Below, in pieces: positions 10,624 through 21,333 of a stretch of 64,000 nt of DNA (within the stretch, counting starts at the first letter, position 1; every line of letters begins with the position of its first letter). The notes beneath the pieces are model-generated. The model saw only the letters and a program-made list of their open reading frames with translations, had not been told where the DNA came from and did no database searches. The translations under genes were made by a program, and so were the position numbers. The stretch covers positions 558,001-622,000 of the forward strand of contig JANFNE010000005.1 in the NCBI GenBank assembly GCA_024867545.1, given 5' to 3'. This DNA comes from Phytopythium helicoides (lineage: Eukaryota > Oomycota > Peronosporomycetes > Pythiales > Pythiaceae).

Positions 10624-12351
10624 TCAATGCAGCCTGCGCGCTACGAATGGCACCAAGCTGCTGAGCATCACGACGCCCATGGCCACGAACAGTAGCGTCC
10701 GCGCACGGTACTTTCGAACGACGCGCGCCAGCAGGAAGCGAGCGACGAGCGTCGAGAGCGCGCCAACAGGCAGCGCGAAGAGCACCAGGCGCAAGCCGAG
10801 CTTCCCCCACAGCATGTAGTTGAACGACGCCTCTGTCGCCGAGCACCCGCGCATTTACTGTAAGCTACCGTCATGGAGTTGATGGAAGGATGGAGGTACG
10901 TACGGCTAGTGGAGAAGAAAGCGGCCACGGAGGTCATGGCGGTTGCGGAGCCAGGGCCGACACCAACGTTGCGCAGTAGCGGGCCACTGATGACACCGCC
11001 GCTCACACCAAACATACCCGAAACAGCACCTGCTGCAAGCGACATGAGAGGGAAGCTGCGGATTGATTGCGGGGACCACTGCAATGCGATAGTTCGATCA
11101 GCTTACGAGGAAAAACGCAAAAGCTCAGTGCCATGTACCTGGATCTCGCTTTGCGAAAGAATGTATCGCGGGTTCTGCTGCAGCTGGTACGTGCCGACCA
11201 CGTCGCGCATAATGTAGTGCGAAGAAACCGACAGGAACACGAACGGGAGGAATGACACGAACACGAAGAGGAACGACGTCGGTGGGATCCCGAGGGGGCT
11301 CGGGTACAGCGCGCCACCTTGGAGAGCCGTCAGCAGCATTGTGCCAACGAAGACGCCAGCATTCAGCCCGACCTTGCGCCACGGAATCGACGCTGAGTAG
11401 CTGACATAAGCATCATCGCTCTATAAGCAGCAACATTCACAGCGTCAACATGCTTGAGAGGTGTGTGAACCTGTAGATAATCCCTCAAAGAAAACACACC
11501 TCGAAAGCGGATCCCGGTGCACCAAGCAACGTGATAGTCTCGTGCCCACCGCAGCAGCGCCATTTCTCCTGTCTGCCCGTTTTCACAGCCTTCTTGGCTG
11601 CCTTCGTCCCGGTATAGCCCAGGTACCCGGTAAAGCCCGCCAGGAGCAGCCACGTCGGCAGGATCGAGCCGATAGAAGCGCCGAAAGACGAGCCCACTAA
11701 ACACACATCCCTGTCAGGCACGATAGCCGGACAGCTAGTCTCAAGTCAACTGCTCTCACTCAGAAGCATCGGTTGCATTACCAGCATGACCTGCCAGTTG
11801 ATCAGCGGCGCCGAGACGAAGCGCTTCGACCGCTTGATGTCTACAAGGAGCTCGACAAGCGCTACAAAAGTGTACACTTGCATTGAGCAACCGCCACACT
11901 CCCCGGCAGCAAAAAAATGGTACTCCGCGCAGCTCACCCCCACCGCAGATGGTGATACTCGAGAGCGCGATCGCCTCCTGTCAATCGAGCGCACCAAACT
12001 TTCGTCAGTGGCCGCCGTCGTTCTCTCGAACCCTCGAGCCGCGCAGCGCACCGTCAGCCCGAGCTCCAGCACGAGCAGGTAGATCACCACGAGCGCTCCG
12101 CCGCCGTCCACCTTGCCCCCCGCCGAGATGAGCACGGCCACGGCCGCCATCGCGAGCCCCAGCGCCTCGCCGCGCAGCAGCCGCGCGATTTGCAGCTGCA
12201 CCGTCGCATCCAACGGCGGCGACTGCGCGTCGTCGAGCGCCTGCGCATCGCTTGGGAGCGCGCGCAGCGCCGCGAAGAAGCCGACGGCGCTGCCGACGCT
12301 CGCGACGACCAGCAGCACGGCCGCGAGCGGGAAGTCGAGCGCCGAGCCCAT
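10624..12351 (-). CDS. TauE/SafE-family membrane exporter, copy A
   Basis: Multi-exon polytopic membrane protein starting MGSALDFPLAAVLLVVASVG and ending VPFVARRLH. The segment AVSGMFGVSGGVISGPLL with following GVGPGSATAMTSVAAFFS is the repeat signature of the sulfite/organosulfur exporter family (Pfam TauE/SafE). The N-terminal half has ISAGGKVDGGGALVVIYLL, the matching first repeat. About nine hydrophobic segments are visible across the exons, separated by short introns at roughly 12.0, 11.7, 11.4, 11.1 and 10.85 kb. It lies in tandem with a second copy at 12610-14184. Family membership is firm. Transport of sulfite or other C2 sulfonates is inferred from bacterial members and is unproven in oomycetes. 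Confidence 0.78.
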
Positions 12352-12609
12352 GGTCGCGGTCTGAGTCAAAGATTTTGGCCTGCGACACAGTGGGTGGGTG
12401 GCACCTTGTCGACTCGGAAAGGTGCGAATCTATTATCTATGATGTGGGCTTCTGTCTACATGAGGCGGACAGGTGCATCCGACTTCAACGTGGAACGCGA
12501 TCAGCTCATCCACAGCAGAGTTGCTCGCGCGCTGAACGATAGCTAAGTAGTTCAATTAGGCAGTTGATTGGATTCCCTCCTCGTATAGATACTGACCGGC
12601 CTAGTCTAT

Positions 12610-14184
12610 TCAGTGACCGAGCACCGAGCGCACGCTCTCGACGCTCATGGCGACGGCGCTGACGAGCACCACGACGGCCATGGAGAAGACGATCATCGAT
12701 GGGCAGTTGAAGCGCTGGATAACCTTCATGAGGCACGCATGGCCCACGTACGTCATGGCAAACCCCATGGGGAACAGCACGCTCGCGAGCGATGTCTCCA
12801 CTGACCCGGCCAACGCGTACTGGAAGGCGGACACTGTAGGCAAAGCGTTGGTCAGACAGCTCTTTGGGAGCAAGCAACTAGAGATCACAAACGTACTTCC
12901 GCTCGAGAAGAGCACCGTCGTGGCAGTCATGGCGGACGCAGCAGCAGGGTCGACGCCGATCTCAAGGAGCAGCGGGCCATTGATGATACCACCACCAATG
13001 CCGAACATGCCAGACACTGTTCCAGCCGCGACCGAAAAAAGCGGGAAGTACCAGATTCGACTGCGACGTCCACTTGATCTCGTGAGGCGAAGGCTCGTAG
13101 TTCTCCTGCTGCTGCTTGTGGAACGTGCGTCTGATGTTCTTCCACGACAGATAGCTGATGGCCGCGAGAAAGCCGAAAGGCAGCGCGGTCAACAGCGTGG
13201 AGAGCCCAGACGATGCACTCACACCCAGCGGACTCGGGAATTTGCTCGTTCCGCGGAGTAGATTGAGAAGCAGGACGCCAAAGAAGAGCCCAAAGAGCGC
13301 ACCAATCTTGAGCCAGGGGATGGCCGCTCGCTGCGGCTCGTCTGTCTCGATGCTCTTGTGGTATGTTACAGTGTTGATCTGGACGCCTGTCGAGCTGATC
13401 GAGCTGTTTAGGTGCGCAGTCTCTTCCTGTGGCCGTGTGCAGCACAGCCACCGCTCCTTTCGCCGCGCTTCGATCGCCTTCTGGAGCGTCCGCACGCCCG
13501 TGACGCTGAGAATGAGTACCAGCAGGATGCACAGCATAGATGTCGGAATAACTCGGTTCAGGAACGTCCCGACGCCGGCGCCGACTGCAGGAGCGATCGA
13601 CAGCAATTCCAGTCCCAGTCAGCTGCATATCACCCAAACTTGTCCCCAGCAACAGTGAACGTACGCAAAAGCATGGGCTGCATCATGAGGATGAAGTCCC
13701 AGTCGATGAGCGGCTCAGTGGAGTTCTTTTGTGTGCGCTGGACGTTGAACAGGAAGTTGGCGATCGCCCCGCCGACGATCGGTTACACTCGACAGCGGAA
13801 TGGCCGTCTGTCCACCACAGAAAAGCAGGCTCGTCAGATCCCACTCATGGATCTCGACACCTTCGGCGCATGCGTTATCGCAATTCCCGCGCGTGTGATG
13901 AGACGTACCTTGGGGTCGAGGCCCATAATGAGAATGTAGATCGGGTCGAGCACGCCGCCACCGCCCGTGCCGCCGCCCGCTGCGACGAACACAGCGAGGG
14001 CAGCCAGCAGCACGCCAGTGACCTCGTCCTGCGTCCAGCTGACTGCCAGTCGAGCCGAGCTGTCCTGCTGGGCGTCCCCTGTGCGCAGTAGCGGCGTCTG
14101 AGGCTGCACCTCCTCGGCGGCGGCAACTGCGACCAGCAGCGCGGCCGCCATCGCGGCCAGGAGTGCCACGCGCGTGCGGAGCAT
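12610..14184 (-). CDS. TauE/SafE-family membrane exporter, copy B, with signal peptide
   Basis: Starts MLRTRVALLAAMAAALLVAV, a signal-peptide-like segment ending at AAA/EE, then VFVAAGGGTGGGGVLDPIYI, the first family repeat. After an intron comes IANFLFNVQRTQKNSTEPL and DWDFILMMQPMLL, then several membrane helices, and the second repeat SGMFGIGGGIINGPLLLEIG with GVDPAAASAMTATTVLF, ending SVRSVLGH. This is a tandem paralogue of copy A. One extra base near 13780 breaks the frame between SSV-T and IVGGAIANF. The signal peptide, absent in copy A, suggests a different N-terminal topology or targeting route. Confidence 0.78.
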
Positions 14185-15036
14185 GGCGAAGTTCAAGCTG
14201 TCCGTGCTCTTACGCCACCCGATTGCAGACTGAGGCGCTCGGGCGAGCTCGTTGCGCAACCAGCCGATGAATCTGCAATGGCGCGCAAGCGGTCGCGGCG
14301 AGGCAGGCAGGCAGGCAGCCCAGCCAAGGAGGAGCACGGGAATGCCGCCGTCACGAGCGCCTCTACGGTACAAAGCGGCAGAGATCCTCGTCAGCGCAGC
14401 CGTTTCTTTGTCTTGGCGGAGCTCCTCGGCGCCAACGGCAACTGTTGCGGCCGTTCCGGCCATGACGAAGCCGCCGCTCGCGGCCAATCACGGCGCCGGA
14501 CGCGGCCGACGCAGCATTGCAGCCGCGAGCGTGGAACGGCGCAAATCTTTTGGCGCGCGGGTTCGCACGGCCCGAGCGGCAGAGCGAGGCGCATCCTCCG
14601 CCCGCGCCGTCGTCCGGTCGGGCCCGCGGCCATGCTGGCTGGCGGCCAAGCGTCGCATGCTGCAGCAACAAGCCACGCGACTCGTGGTCCGTTTTTAACG
14701 GTGTACGTTACCGTTGTGAAAGTGCTAAGCAACCTTGTTTTTATGGAAAGTAGAAAGATCACTGTACAGTCAACTAACGTCAATGCAACCGTTCAGATCT
14801 TCAAGTCGGACAAGCTGGCTGGCTGGCGAGCATCCAGCCAGGTGACCGAGTATGAACTGCCGCCGCCGCCGCGCTGCTGGTGTTGCATTGCACCGTTCTC
14901 CTCACTGAACGCAGCGGTGACCGTGATCTGTGTTATCACGTCGCGGCTTGCCTGTCTCACGTGCAGGCGCGACACATTGCGCGAATGATGGCAAGCTTAC
15001 GCATCCAACAGCCACGCCGCTCGCCGGTTGACGACC
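14185..15036. other. Intergenic, about 850 bases
   Basis: Contains upstream DNA of TauE/SafE copy B and downstream DNA of the next minus gene. Several overlapping frames reflect high GC and show no domain. A small inverted repeat, CTGGCTGG against CCAGCCAG, lies at about 14818-14844 and could form a hairpin. Nothing else is recognisable. Confidence 0.4.
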
Positions 15037-15828
15037 TTACTGGATGGCGCACGAGATCGGCATCCAGGCCTCGTTGAGCTCCTCGCGCGGACGGGTATCC
15101 TCCGGGAACGGCACGTTGGCGAACTCGAACTCCTCCTCGAACTCGACCTGTGAAGCTCACCGACAGGCTCGCAAACGTCGCCGTGTTCGACCACCCAGGG
15201 TACTTGCGAGCGCAACACTACGCGAAGCGTGTCTCCGAGCTCGACCTGCTCCAGCAGCGGATGCGGCTGGCGGTAGTACCGGCGGTGGTGGCGCGGGTCG
15301 CGGTCCGCGCGGTGGTTCGTGCAGAACCTCGTGCGCTGGACCTCCTGGAGCTCGCCTTGCGCGGTAGGCTTGCTGAGCGCCAGCTCGTTCCACGACCAGC
15401 AGCCCGCGGTACGTTCCGTTGAACTCGCGCCCGTCGGTGGCCCAGCCCTGGTCCTTGGACGTGCAGTCGGCCACGATCAAGGCGCAGTTGCCGATGTTGA
15501 CGCCCTCGGGGATCTGCAGCTCCTCGCGCGTGGGCAGGTGCAGCGTCAGGTAGTCCTCGTTCATGTTGTCGAACCCGCGGCGCTGCTCGCTGGTCTGCGC
15601 CTGGAACGACAGTGCGACGCCCGCCATCTCGAGCACGAGCGCTACCACCTCCACTGGGCACTCGCCCGAGAACTGCCGCGCCACCGCCGACGCCACGAAC
15701 AAGATCTCGTCCACGCGCAGAGGCAGCAGCGCGCCCAGCGCGCGCTGCTCCTCGGCGGAGATGGGCCGCGCGTCGTCCGGCGCCTCGGCGCTGCCCTCCA
15801 CGACGAAGATCGGCTCGCTCGTCGCCAT
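15037..15828 (-). CDS. Conserved-looking protein of unknown function
   Basis: About 260 residues. It starts MATSEPIFVVEGSAEAPDDA, then RVDEILFVASAVARQFSGE, GNCALIVADCTSKDQGW and, after a frame break, WNELALSKPTAQGELQEVQR and LLEQVELGDTLRVVLRSQ, then YPGWSNTATFASLSVSF and FANVPFPEDT, ending CAIQ. The pattern of a loading or stickiness-free beta-rich domain with 'elGD.l.v...ypGW.n.a..a.l.v' resembles an uncharacterised domain also found in fungi; I cannot name it. Three apparent single-base insertions (about 15148, 15203 and 15393) break the frame. Removing them gives one continuous protein. No signal peptide or membrane helix is seen. Confidence 0.6.
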
Positions 15829-16238
15829 GCTCGGCGATTGCTTCTTTCTTGCGTGAGGAAACAGGCGGCGGAACGCTGGTGTACACCACGTCACATGGAT
15901 TATAGCCAATGGGATTGCCTTGAATGTGAATTACAGAGATGTTTCGGCCAATCAAATTTGAAGAATATGGCTTCGAGAAGTCGCAACGTCGTTGCCGCGG
16001 GAAAAATATTGCCAGAGTAAGGGTGCTAGTCTATGCATACCGACACAATCGGAGCATAACGCACGTTTGAAGAAACGATAATCGCGCCACTATACTCCCT
16101 TTTTTGCGTTCTCAGACTGGGCCTTGAACGGAAATGACGAAGTGAGAAGGAGCGCAGAAGCGAAAGAAGCGCGGAAACGCCGGCTCCACGTGGCTCCAGG
16201 CGACGACACCGACCGAGCCGCACACCTACCGGACACCC
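15829..16238. promoter_or_regulatory. Divergent intergenic region, unknown gene and CBS-PB1 gene
   Basis: About 410 bases between divergent starts, with an AT-rich core around 15900-16100. Expected to hold both promoters; no defined motif was assigned. Confidence 0.4.
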
Positions 16239-18359
16239 ATGCGCCGGCAGAAGCAGCTGGTGTTCTCCACCAAGAAGGTGGCGCGGCGCGAGCGCGAGCG
16301 GCTCGAGCAGGAGGCCAAGACCGACGACGCGCCGCCACAGCCTGCGCCACCGCTGACTTCCACCGCGTCGGTCGATGCGGCGGAGGTGACGACACCCACG
16401 CAGCGCCAGCGGCAAAGGACGCGCCGCACGCCGTCGCCCAGCGCGCGCCACCGGTCGGAGCGCCGCGGAGCGGGGGCGAGCGTCAAGCGGCTGCGGCCGT
16501 CGCAGGCGTTGCTGCAGGGCGACCACATGACGGTGGCGCAGTGCGTGCGCGCGATGGTCGACAAGAAGACGGACGCCACGCTGCTCATGGACAAGAACGG
16601 CCTGCTCACGGGCATCCTCACGGACAGGGTACGGCGGTGTGCGGAGCGGTGCTTGCTTTGGAGCGCTGACGATGGCGTGGGCGATGCAGGATATTGCTTT
16701 CAAGGTCGTGGCGATGGGCAAAAAGCCGAACCTCACGCGCGTAAGCGACGTCATGACGCCCAACCCGTCGTGCGTGTCGGTGCACGCGAGCGCCATTGAC
16801 GCGCTGAAGAAGATGACCACGGGGCAGTTCCGCCACCTGCCGGTGGCCGACAATGAGAAAGGTCAGCCTTGTTAGTTTGCTCCAGACAGTGTGCATGATC
16901 CTAACCCAGTGATTCGGCGGATGTGGCAGTGGTGGGCATCCTAGACATCGCCAAGTGCCTATACGAAGCAATCTCAAAGTTGGAGCACGCGTACGAAGTA
17001 TCGTCTAAACGGCTGGAAGAGACAGTCAAGAAGCTGCAGCGGAGAATGAATGGAGTTAGCGACAACCTGTTCGAAACGCTGCGTGAAAAGGTATGTCCTT
17101 GAGTGTTTCATGAATGGGCCGACACAACATCTCCACTCACTAGTTATGATCACCCCAGTTGTTTTTGCCGACACTATCGGCAATCATTGCAGAGGGCACC
17201 GACGTCCCCATCTTAGGTCCAAACGCCACCGCCTTGGACGCCGCAAAGCTCATGCTGGAGAAAAATAGAAGCGCAGGTGCGTTGGACAGAGAGTTCATCT
17301 TTTTGCAGTGTGGTGACTCAATAGTGTTTCGTTGCAGTGGTTGTCTGCGAGGATGCGCAAATGGTTGGGATTTTCACAACGAAGGACCTGATGCGCCGTG
17401 TGGTAGCTATGGATTTGGCTCCGGGTGCTTGTATCTTAGAGAGTGTCATGACAAAAAATCCACATTCTGCCAAGATGGGGACAACGATACTCGAGACGAT
17501 GCACTCAATGCATAACGGCCGCTTCCTGCACGTCCCAGTGTTCAATGAGGAAGGCAACTTGGTCGGCCTGGTCGACGTATTACAAGTCACCTGCGGCGTG
17601 CTACAACAGACAGGCTCCCTTCAAGTCAAAAGTGACAGCGTGCAGCCCCTGTGGGATGAATTTCGTAACAGCTTGGTCCAAGCTGACGAGAGCAATGATG
17701 GAGAAGACCCTGACGATGTTCAGTCGGACGGTCATGGGGACGAGAGTATCGTGTCGACTGGTATGTCATCGGCAATTGAGTCAATTATGGGATCGGGATC
17801 CTGGCAAGACATACACCGGTCAACGGACCAAGAGCTGGGAGATTCAGTTGATCCAGTCGACGGCGACATACCAACACAAGAAATCCAGGCTCCTGATGTG
17901 TTTGTCTTCAAGCTAGCGGATTGCTACGGGAACAATCACCGATTCACGAGCTCGGCCGAGTCTCTCAAGGAGCTACTGCAAGACGTCCAGACGCGACTGG
18001 GAGACCACACTATTCGGCGAGTCCACTATGTCGATGACGAAGGCGACCATGTAAGCTCGTCTCGTTGGATGCACGTTTCAGTTCGTGTTAGCTGACGAAG
18101 ATGTTTATCCACAGGTGCTTCTGTTCAAAGACGACGACCTGAAGGATGCGGTGAAGCGCGCTCGGATGTGGGGCAATAAGTACATCCGCCTAATTGTTCC
18201 CCACCGGCAACCTCCTCGCCGAGACCGTGACCACATTGCTATCGCCACGCATTCGCACACGGAGGTTCCTCAACTGATACAACACTCGGGATTGTGTATT
18301 ACGCGGCGGCAGCAGCTGCGATCGCTGGTGCATCATTCCTGCTTAGTCGACGAAAGTGA
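16239..18359 (+). CDS. Four-CBS plus PB1 domain protein with C-terminal membrane anchor (CBSCBSPB type)
   Basis: Starts MRRQKQLVFSTKKVARRER. Exons encode, in order: CBS1 (TVAQCVRAMVDKKTDATLLM ... GILTDR, joined by a GT-AG intron to DIAFKVVAMG), CBS2 (VSDVMTPNPSCVSVHASAI), a helical linker KLEHAYEVSSKRLEETVKKL, CBS3 (LDAAKLMLEKNRSA) and CBS4 (ILESVMTKNPHSAKMG). An acidic Ser-rich linker and a PB1 domain follow (DVFVFKLADCYGNNHRF and VLLFKDDDLKDAVKRARMW). The true C terminus is the hydrophobic VYYAAAAAAIAGASFLLSRRK, ending in TGA 18357-18359 and reached by a one-base shift near 18290. This order matches the plant/oomycete CBSCBSPB family. CBS pairs usually bind adenine nucleotides and PB1 mediates pairing with other PB1 proteins. 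Confidence 0.83.
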
Positions 18360-18569
18360 TAGTGAGGCTGCAGTCGACGAGAAGAGTAAGCTTCGTGTTT
18401 CCTTTTTTTCTTAGTTAAACTGGCGGCCATGATGAGGAGTGTGCATGCATGGCTTCCAAGCGCGATATATAAACGGCTGCGTTCAAAACTCCACTGGACT
18501 TGGGCAGCGCGGCATGACATCCAAGACGAGCCTCGCTTGAACATTGAGACAACGTAGCAACCGAGCACT

Positions 18570-19049
18570 TTACGACGACGTGAAGCGCGAAATTGATGCA
18601 GAGATGTGCACCGCGCTAAACACCGACAGCAACAGGATCGATTTCCAGGTGAAGTAGTGCGGGAAGTGGTAAAAGAGCGTCCAGAGTCCGTAGAGAAAGA
18701 CCCCTGTCAGCACCAGCAGTGCATTCGCTGGGCTCGACAGACCCTTGAGCTCGGCGTCGCGAGCTGCGTTTGGGTGCGCAGCTGGGGCTGCGCAGCAAAA
18801 GAAGGGCAGTGAGAACCGGCGTTCAAGGATTGCACAAGTTTCGACGGTACAACAACCCACGCGCGTTGTTGATGACGCCGTGGATGACACCGTCTTCTGC
18901 AACGCCATACTCGCCCATCGAGCGGTCCGAAAGCAACAGCATGCCCTGAACCACCAAGTCGTAAGATGGAGTTCTTGTAATGCGAAGAACGACTCAACCA
19001 TACCCGATAAATGAGGCGGATCTTCTTCCCGTTTGCTAGCTCGTCTGCA
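18570..19049 (-). CDS. Small ubiquitin-like-domain membrane protein (TMUB-like), 5' part unresolved
   Basis: Splicing by GT-AG rules joins ELANGKKIRLIYR to GMLLLSDRSMGEYGVAEDG and then VIHGVINNA. This is the second half of a ubiquitin-like fold as in TMUB1/2 (pattern 'GK.iRLIY.G.lL.....yg....viH..v'). The next exon continues AARDAELKGLSSPANALLVL with two hydrophobic segments and ends SISRFTSS. The layout, UBL followed by C-terminal membrane helices, is the TMUB/Dsc3 layout linked to ER-associated degradation. The exon carrying the first UBL strand and the start codon should lie at 19.05-19.41 kb. I could not fix it: one candidate starts METRAHEGDDWALVSDDA near 19.41 kb. Confidence 0.5.
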   Translation of the reverse strand, partial: CRRASKREEDPPHLSGMVESFFALQELHLTTWWFRACCCFRTARWASMALQKTVSSTASSTTRVGCCTVETCAILERRFSLPFFCCAAPAAHPNAARDAELKGLSSPANALLVLTGVFLYGLWTLFYHFPHYFTWKSILLLSVFSAVHISASISRFTSS

Positions 19050-19402
19050 AAGAACTGTTGACCACACCGCGCATTAGAGGACGGACACAGCAGAAGCGAT
19101 CTAAATGACGCAGCGACTGCTTCGTCGTGTTCATTCCGCTGCTCTGCTGTCCCGTCAGCAGCGTTGTCCTGAGCAGTCAGAGCGCCAGTTTGTCAATCAA
19201 CGACGCAGCCTTCTCGACGCGCATCCCGCTCACAAGGCCTCACCACCGCTGGCGCCGAGTGCTCCGCCGTCACAGCGTCGACGATCCTGGCTCACAGCAG
19301 CAGTTGAGTCGCTCGCCGCCTCAACTCGAGAGAACCAGATGGACGCACTCGGCGTCGTCGCTCACGAGCGCCCAGTCGTCGCCCTCGTGCGCGCGCGTCT
19401 CC

Positions 19403-19553
19403 ATGAGCTTCGGGGCAGCGACGCAACGCGCAACTGGACGAGGCGGCGGCCCGCCTGGCGGCGACAGCGGCGATCGACCAGAGCAAGCGGCAGCTGCAGC
19501 ACGAGGCCTCGCTGCACTTTCTCGAGTTGGGCCGAGCGGAAAAAGAACGCGGG
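19403..19553 (+). CDS. Unidentified helical exon fragment
   Basis: Reads MSFGAATQR, then after one apparent extra base near 19429, QLDEAAARLAATAAIDQSKR, QLQHEASLHFLELGRAEKER and G, followed directly by a good splice donor (GTGAGA). The amphipathic helix looks genuinely coding, but I could not find a convincing partner exon. The frame downstream is open and in phase with glycerate kinase, so it might be an upstream exon of that gene or part of a separate small gene. It overlaps the region where the first exon of the minus-strand UBL gene is expected. Confidence 0.3.
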
Positions 19554-19803
19554 GTGAGAGGCTCGGTATGCCATAGAAACTCCGTGCCTACAAGGGAACT
19601 TCAAGCCAGTGGTCGCTATATCAAGGCGACAGCTGTATGGATCCACTGTGGAGATGCAATGCCAGTGTCCGTCAACGCAGGGTTTCACCCCCTCGCGGCT
19701 TGACACGCACACGCCCAAAGGCATGCGCCGAGCATATCGCCACTTGTCGGCCCCCAAGCAGCACATTCGCTCTTCACCGCTCTCCACACGAAGCTCCGCG
19801 ACG

Positions 19804-21096
19804 ATGGAGCGCTCGCAGAGGCTCCGACACCACCTGGAGACGCTGCTGCGCCGCGACTTGGCGGCGCGCGGCCCCTCGGCGCCAGCCGTGGACGAGGCGG
19901 CGCTGCGGCGGCGCGTGGACGACTACTACCTCCCCATGTTCCTGTGGACCGAGGAGCTCGTGAACGTGGCGCAGAAGCGCAGCGAGGACCCGCGCTGCGT
20001 GATCGTGGGGCTCAGCTGTCCGCAGGGCGGCGGCAAGACGACGGTCTCCAAGTACCTGGAGGAGATGATGAGCTTCGCGGGCAAGCGCTGCGCCGTGCTG
20101 TCGCTCGATGACGTCTACTGGGAGCGCGCCAAGCAGATCGAGGTCGCGGCGGCGAACCCAGGCAACCCGCTGCTGCAGGTGAGTGATGTGTAGGCTGGCA
20201 CAACACATTGAAGTGGAGGTGCTAAACGGTTTTGTGGTGTGCAGTACCGGGGCAACCCGGGCACGCAGGACATGGACTTCTTCATGGACTTTATCCACGA
20301 GTGCAAGACGTCCAAGAGCGAGATATTGGTCCCGCGGTACGACAAGTCCATGCATAGCGGTCGCGGTGACCGAGCCCCGCGCTCGGAGTGGGCTCGCACG
20401 CAAGGTGGGGAGACGACTGTGCTTGACCACAAAGCTGGCAAGAGCTTACACTCTAGCGGCTCGACTGCAGGTCCGCTTGACATTCTTGTCGTTGAAGGCT
20501 GGTGCATGGGCTTTGAAGGCGCTCCAGCCGAGTAGTGCGCAGCTGAGGTTCGTGGCGTTCTTACTGTACTGAGCCTCATTGCATTCCACCCAACTCATTT
20601 TCTGGATGCCCACAGCGAGCACATGAAGGCCTGTGAACACCGCGCTGCACGAGTACGAGCCGTTCTACCAGGAGCTGGACGGCCTCGTGGTGATCAAGGT
20701 CGGGGACCTCGACTGGGTCTACAAGTGCGCACCACTTCCTCCCTTCCTTTTCGCTGGTTGGTTGGCTGATAACGCACGCGCTGGATGCGATGACGCAGGT
20801 GGCGCGAAGAGCCCGAGCAGCTGCTGCGCGAGGCAGGCAAGCCGGCCATGACCAAGGACGAGGTGCGGGACTTCGTGGACCGCTTCATGCCGGCCTACAA
20901 GCTGTACCTGCCGGCGCTTTACGCGGACCCGACGTCGCCCGCGGACCGCTCGACCCGCGAGCTGTGGGAGCCCAGCAGCAAGGTCGCGGCGGTGCCGCGC
21001 CTCGTCATGGAGATCTCGGCGACGCGTCAGCCGGCGGCCCAGCCCGTCGAGTTCAACTTCTCGTCGAGCGTGGTACGCCTCAGCAGGGGCAGCTGA
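19804..21096 (+). CDS. GLYK: D-glycerate 3-kinase (GLYK / YGR205W-type P-loop kinase)
   Basis: Phosphorylates D-glycerate to 3-phosphoglycerate in the plant family. Exon 1 is 19804-20178 and exon 2 begins at 20245. It starts MERSQRLRHHLETLL. The Walker A motif is GLSCPQGGGKTTVSKYL, followed by VLSLDDVYW. Exon 2 has YRGNPGTQDMDFFMDFIHE, VPRYDKSMHSGRGDRAPR and LDILVVEGWCMGFEGAPA, all diagnostic. Further exons give ELDGLVVIKVGDLDWVYKWR (restored across an intron), then AGKPAMTKDEVRDFVDRFMP and AYKLYLPALYADP. One apparent extra T near 20632 separates HMKA from VNTALHEYEPF. A longer in-frame upstream extension exists but this ATG matches the family length. Photorespiratory use is unlikely in an oomycete; serine/glycerate metabolism is more plausible. 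Confidence 0.82.
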
Positions 21097-21333
21097 GCAG
21101 CAGCGGTCAGCTTCCGAGATTCGCGTGTCCGAGGCGGCTAGATTTACGATTCTGTCCTGTTTATTGCAGAAGACACGCATTTTTACTTGCATATTTCCAA
21201 ATATAGTCCAAGGTAGGCTGGGAAGGTTTGTACAGATTCACAATTGTGACCCCAGTCGGAGAAGGCGAGCGATGCGACCGACAATCAAACGGGTGGAAGC
21301 CGGCCGAGCACTCGCGGCGAGGAGAAGGCGAGC

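Noticed and set aside
14815..14845. Inverted repeat as a possible regulatory RNA or terminator
   Set aside because: Short, GC-rich and isolated; such hairpins arise by chance in this composition. Noted only within the intergenic entry.
14278..14988. 236-codon plus-strand frame in the 14.2-15.0 kb gap
   Set aside because: Low-complexity Arg/Ala/Gly, no motif, overlapping equally long frames in all phases.
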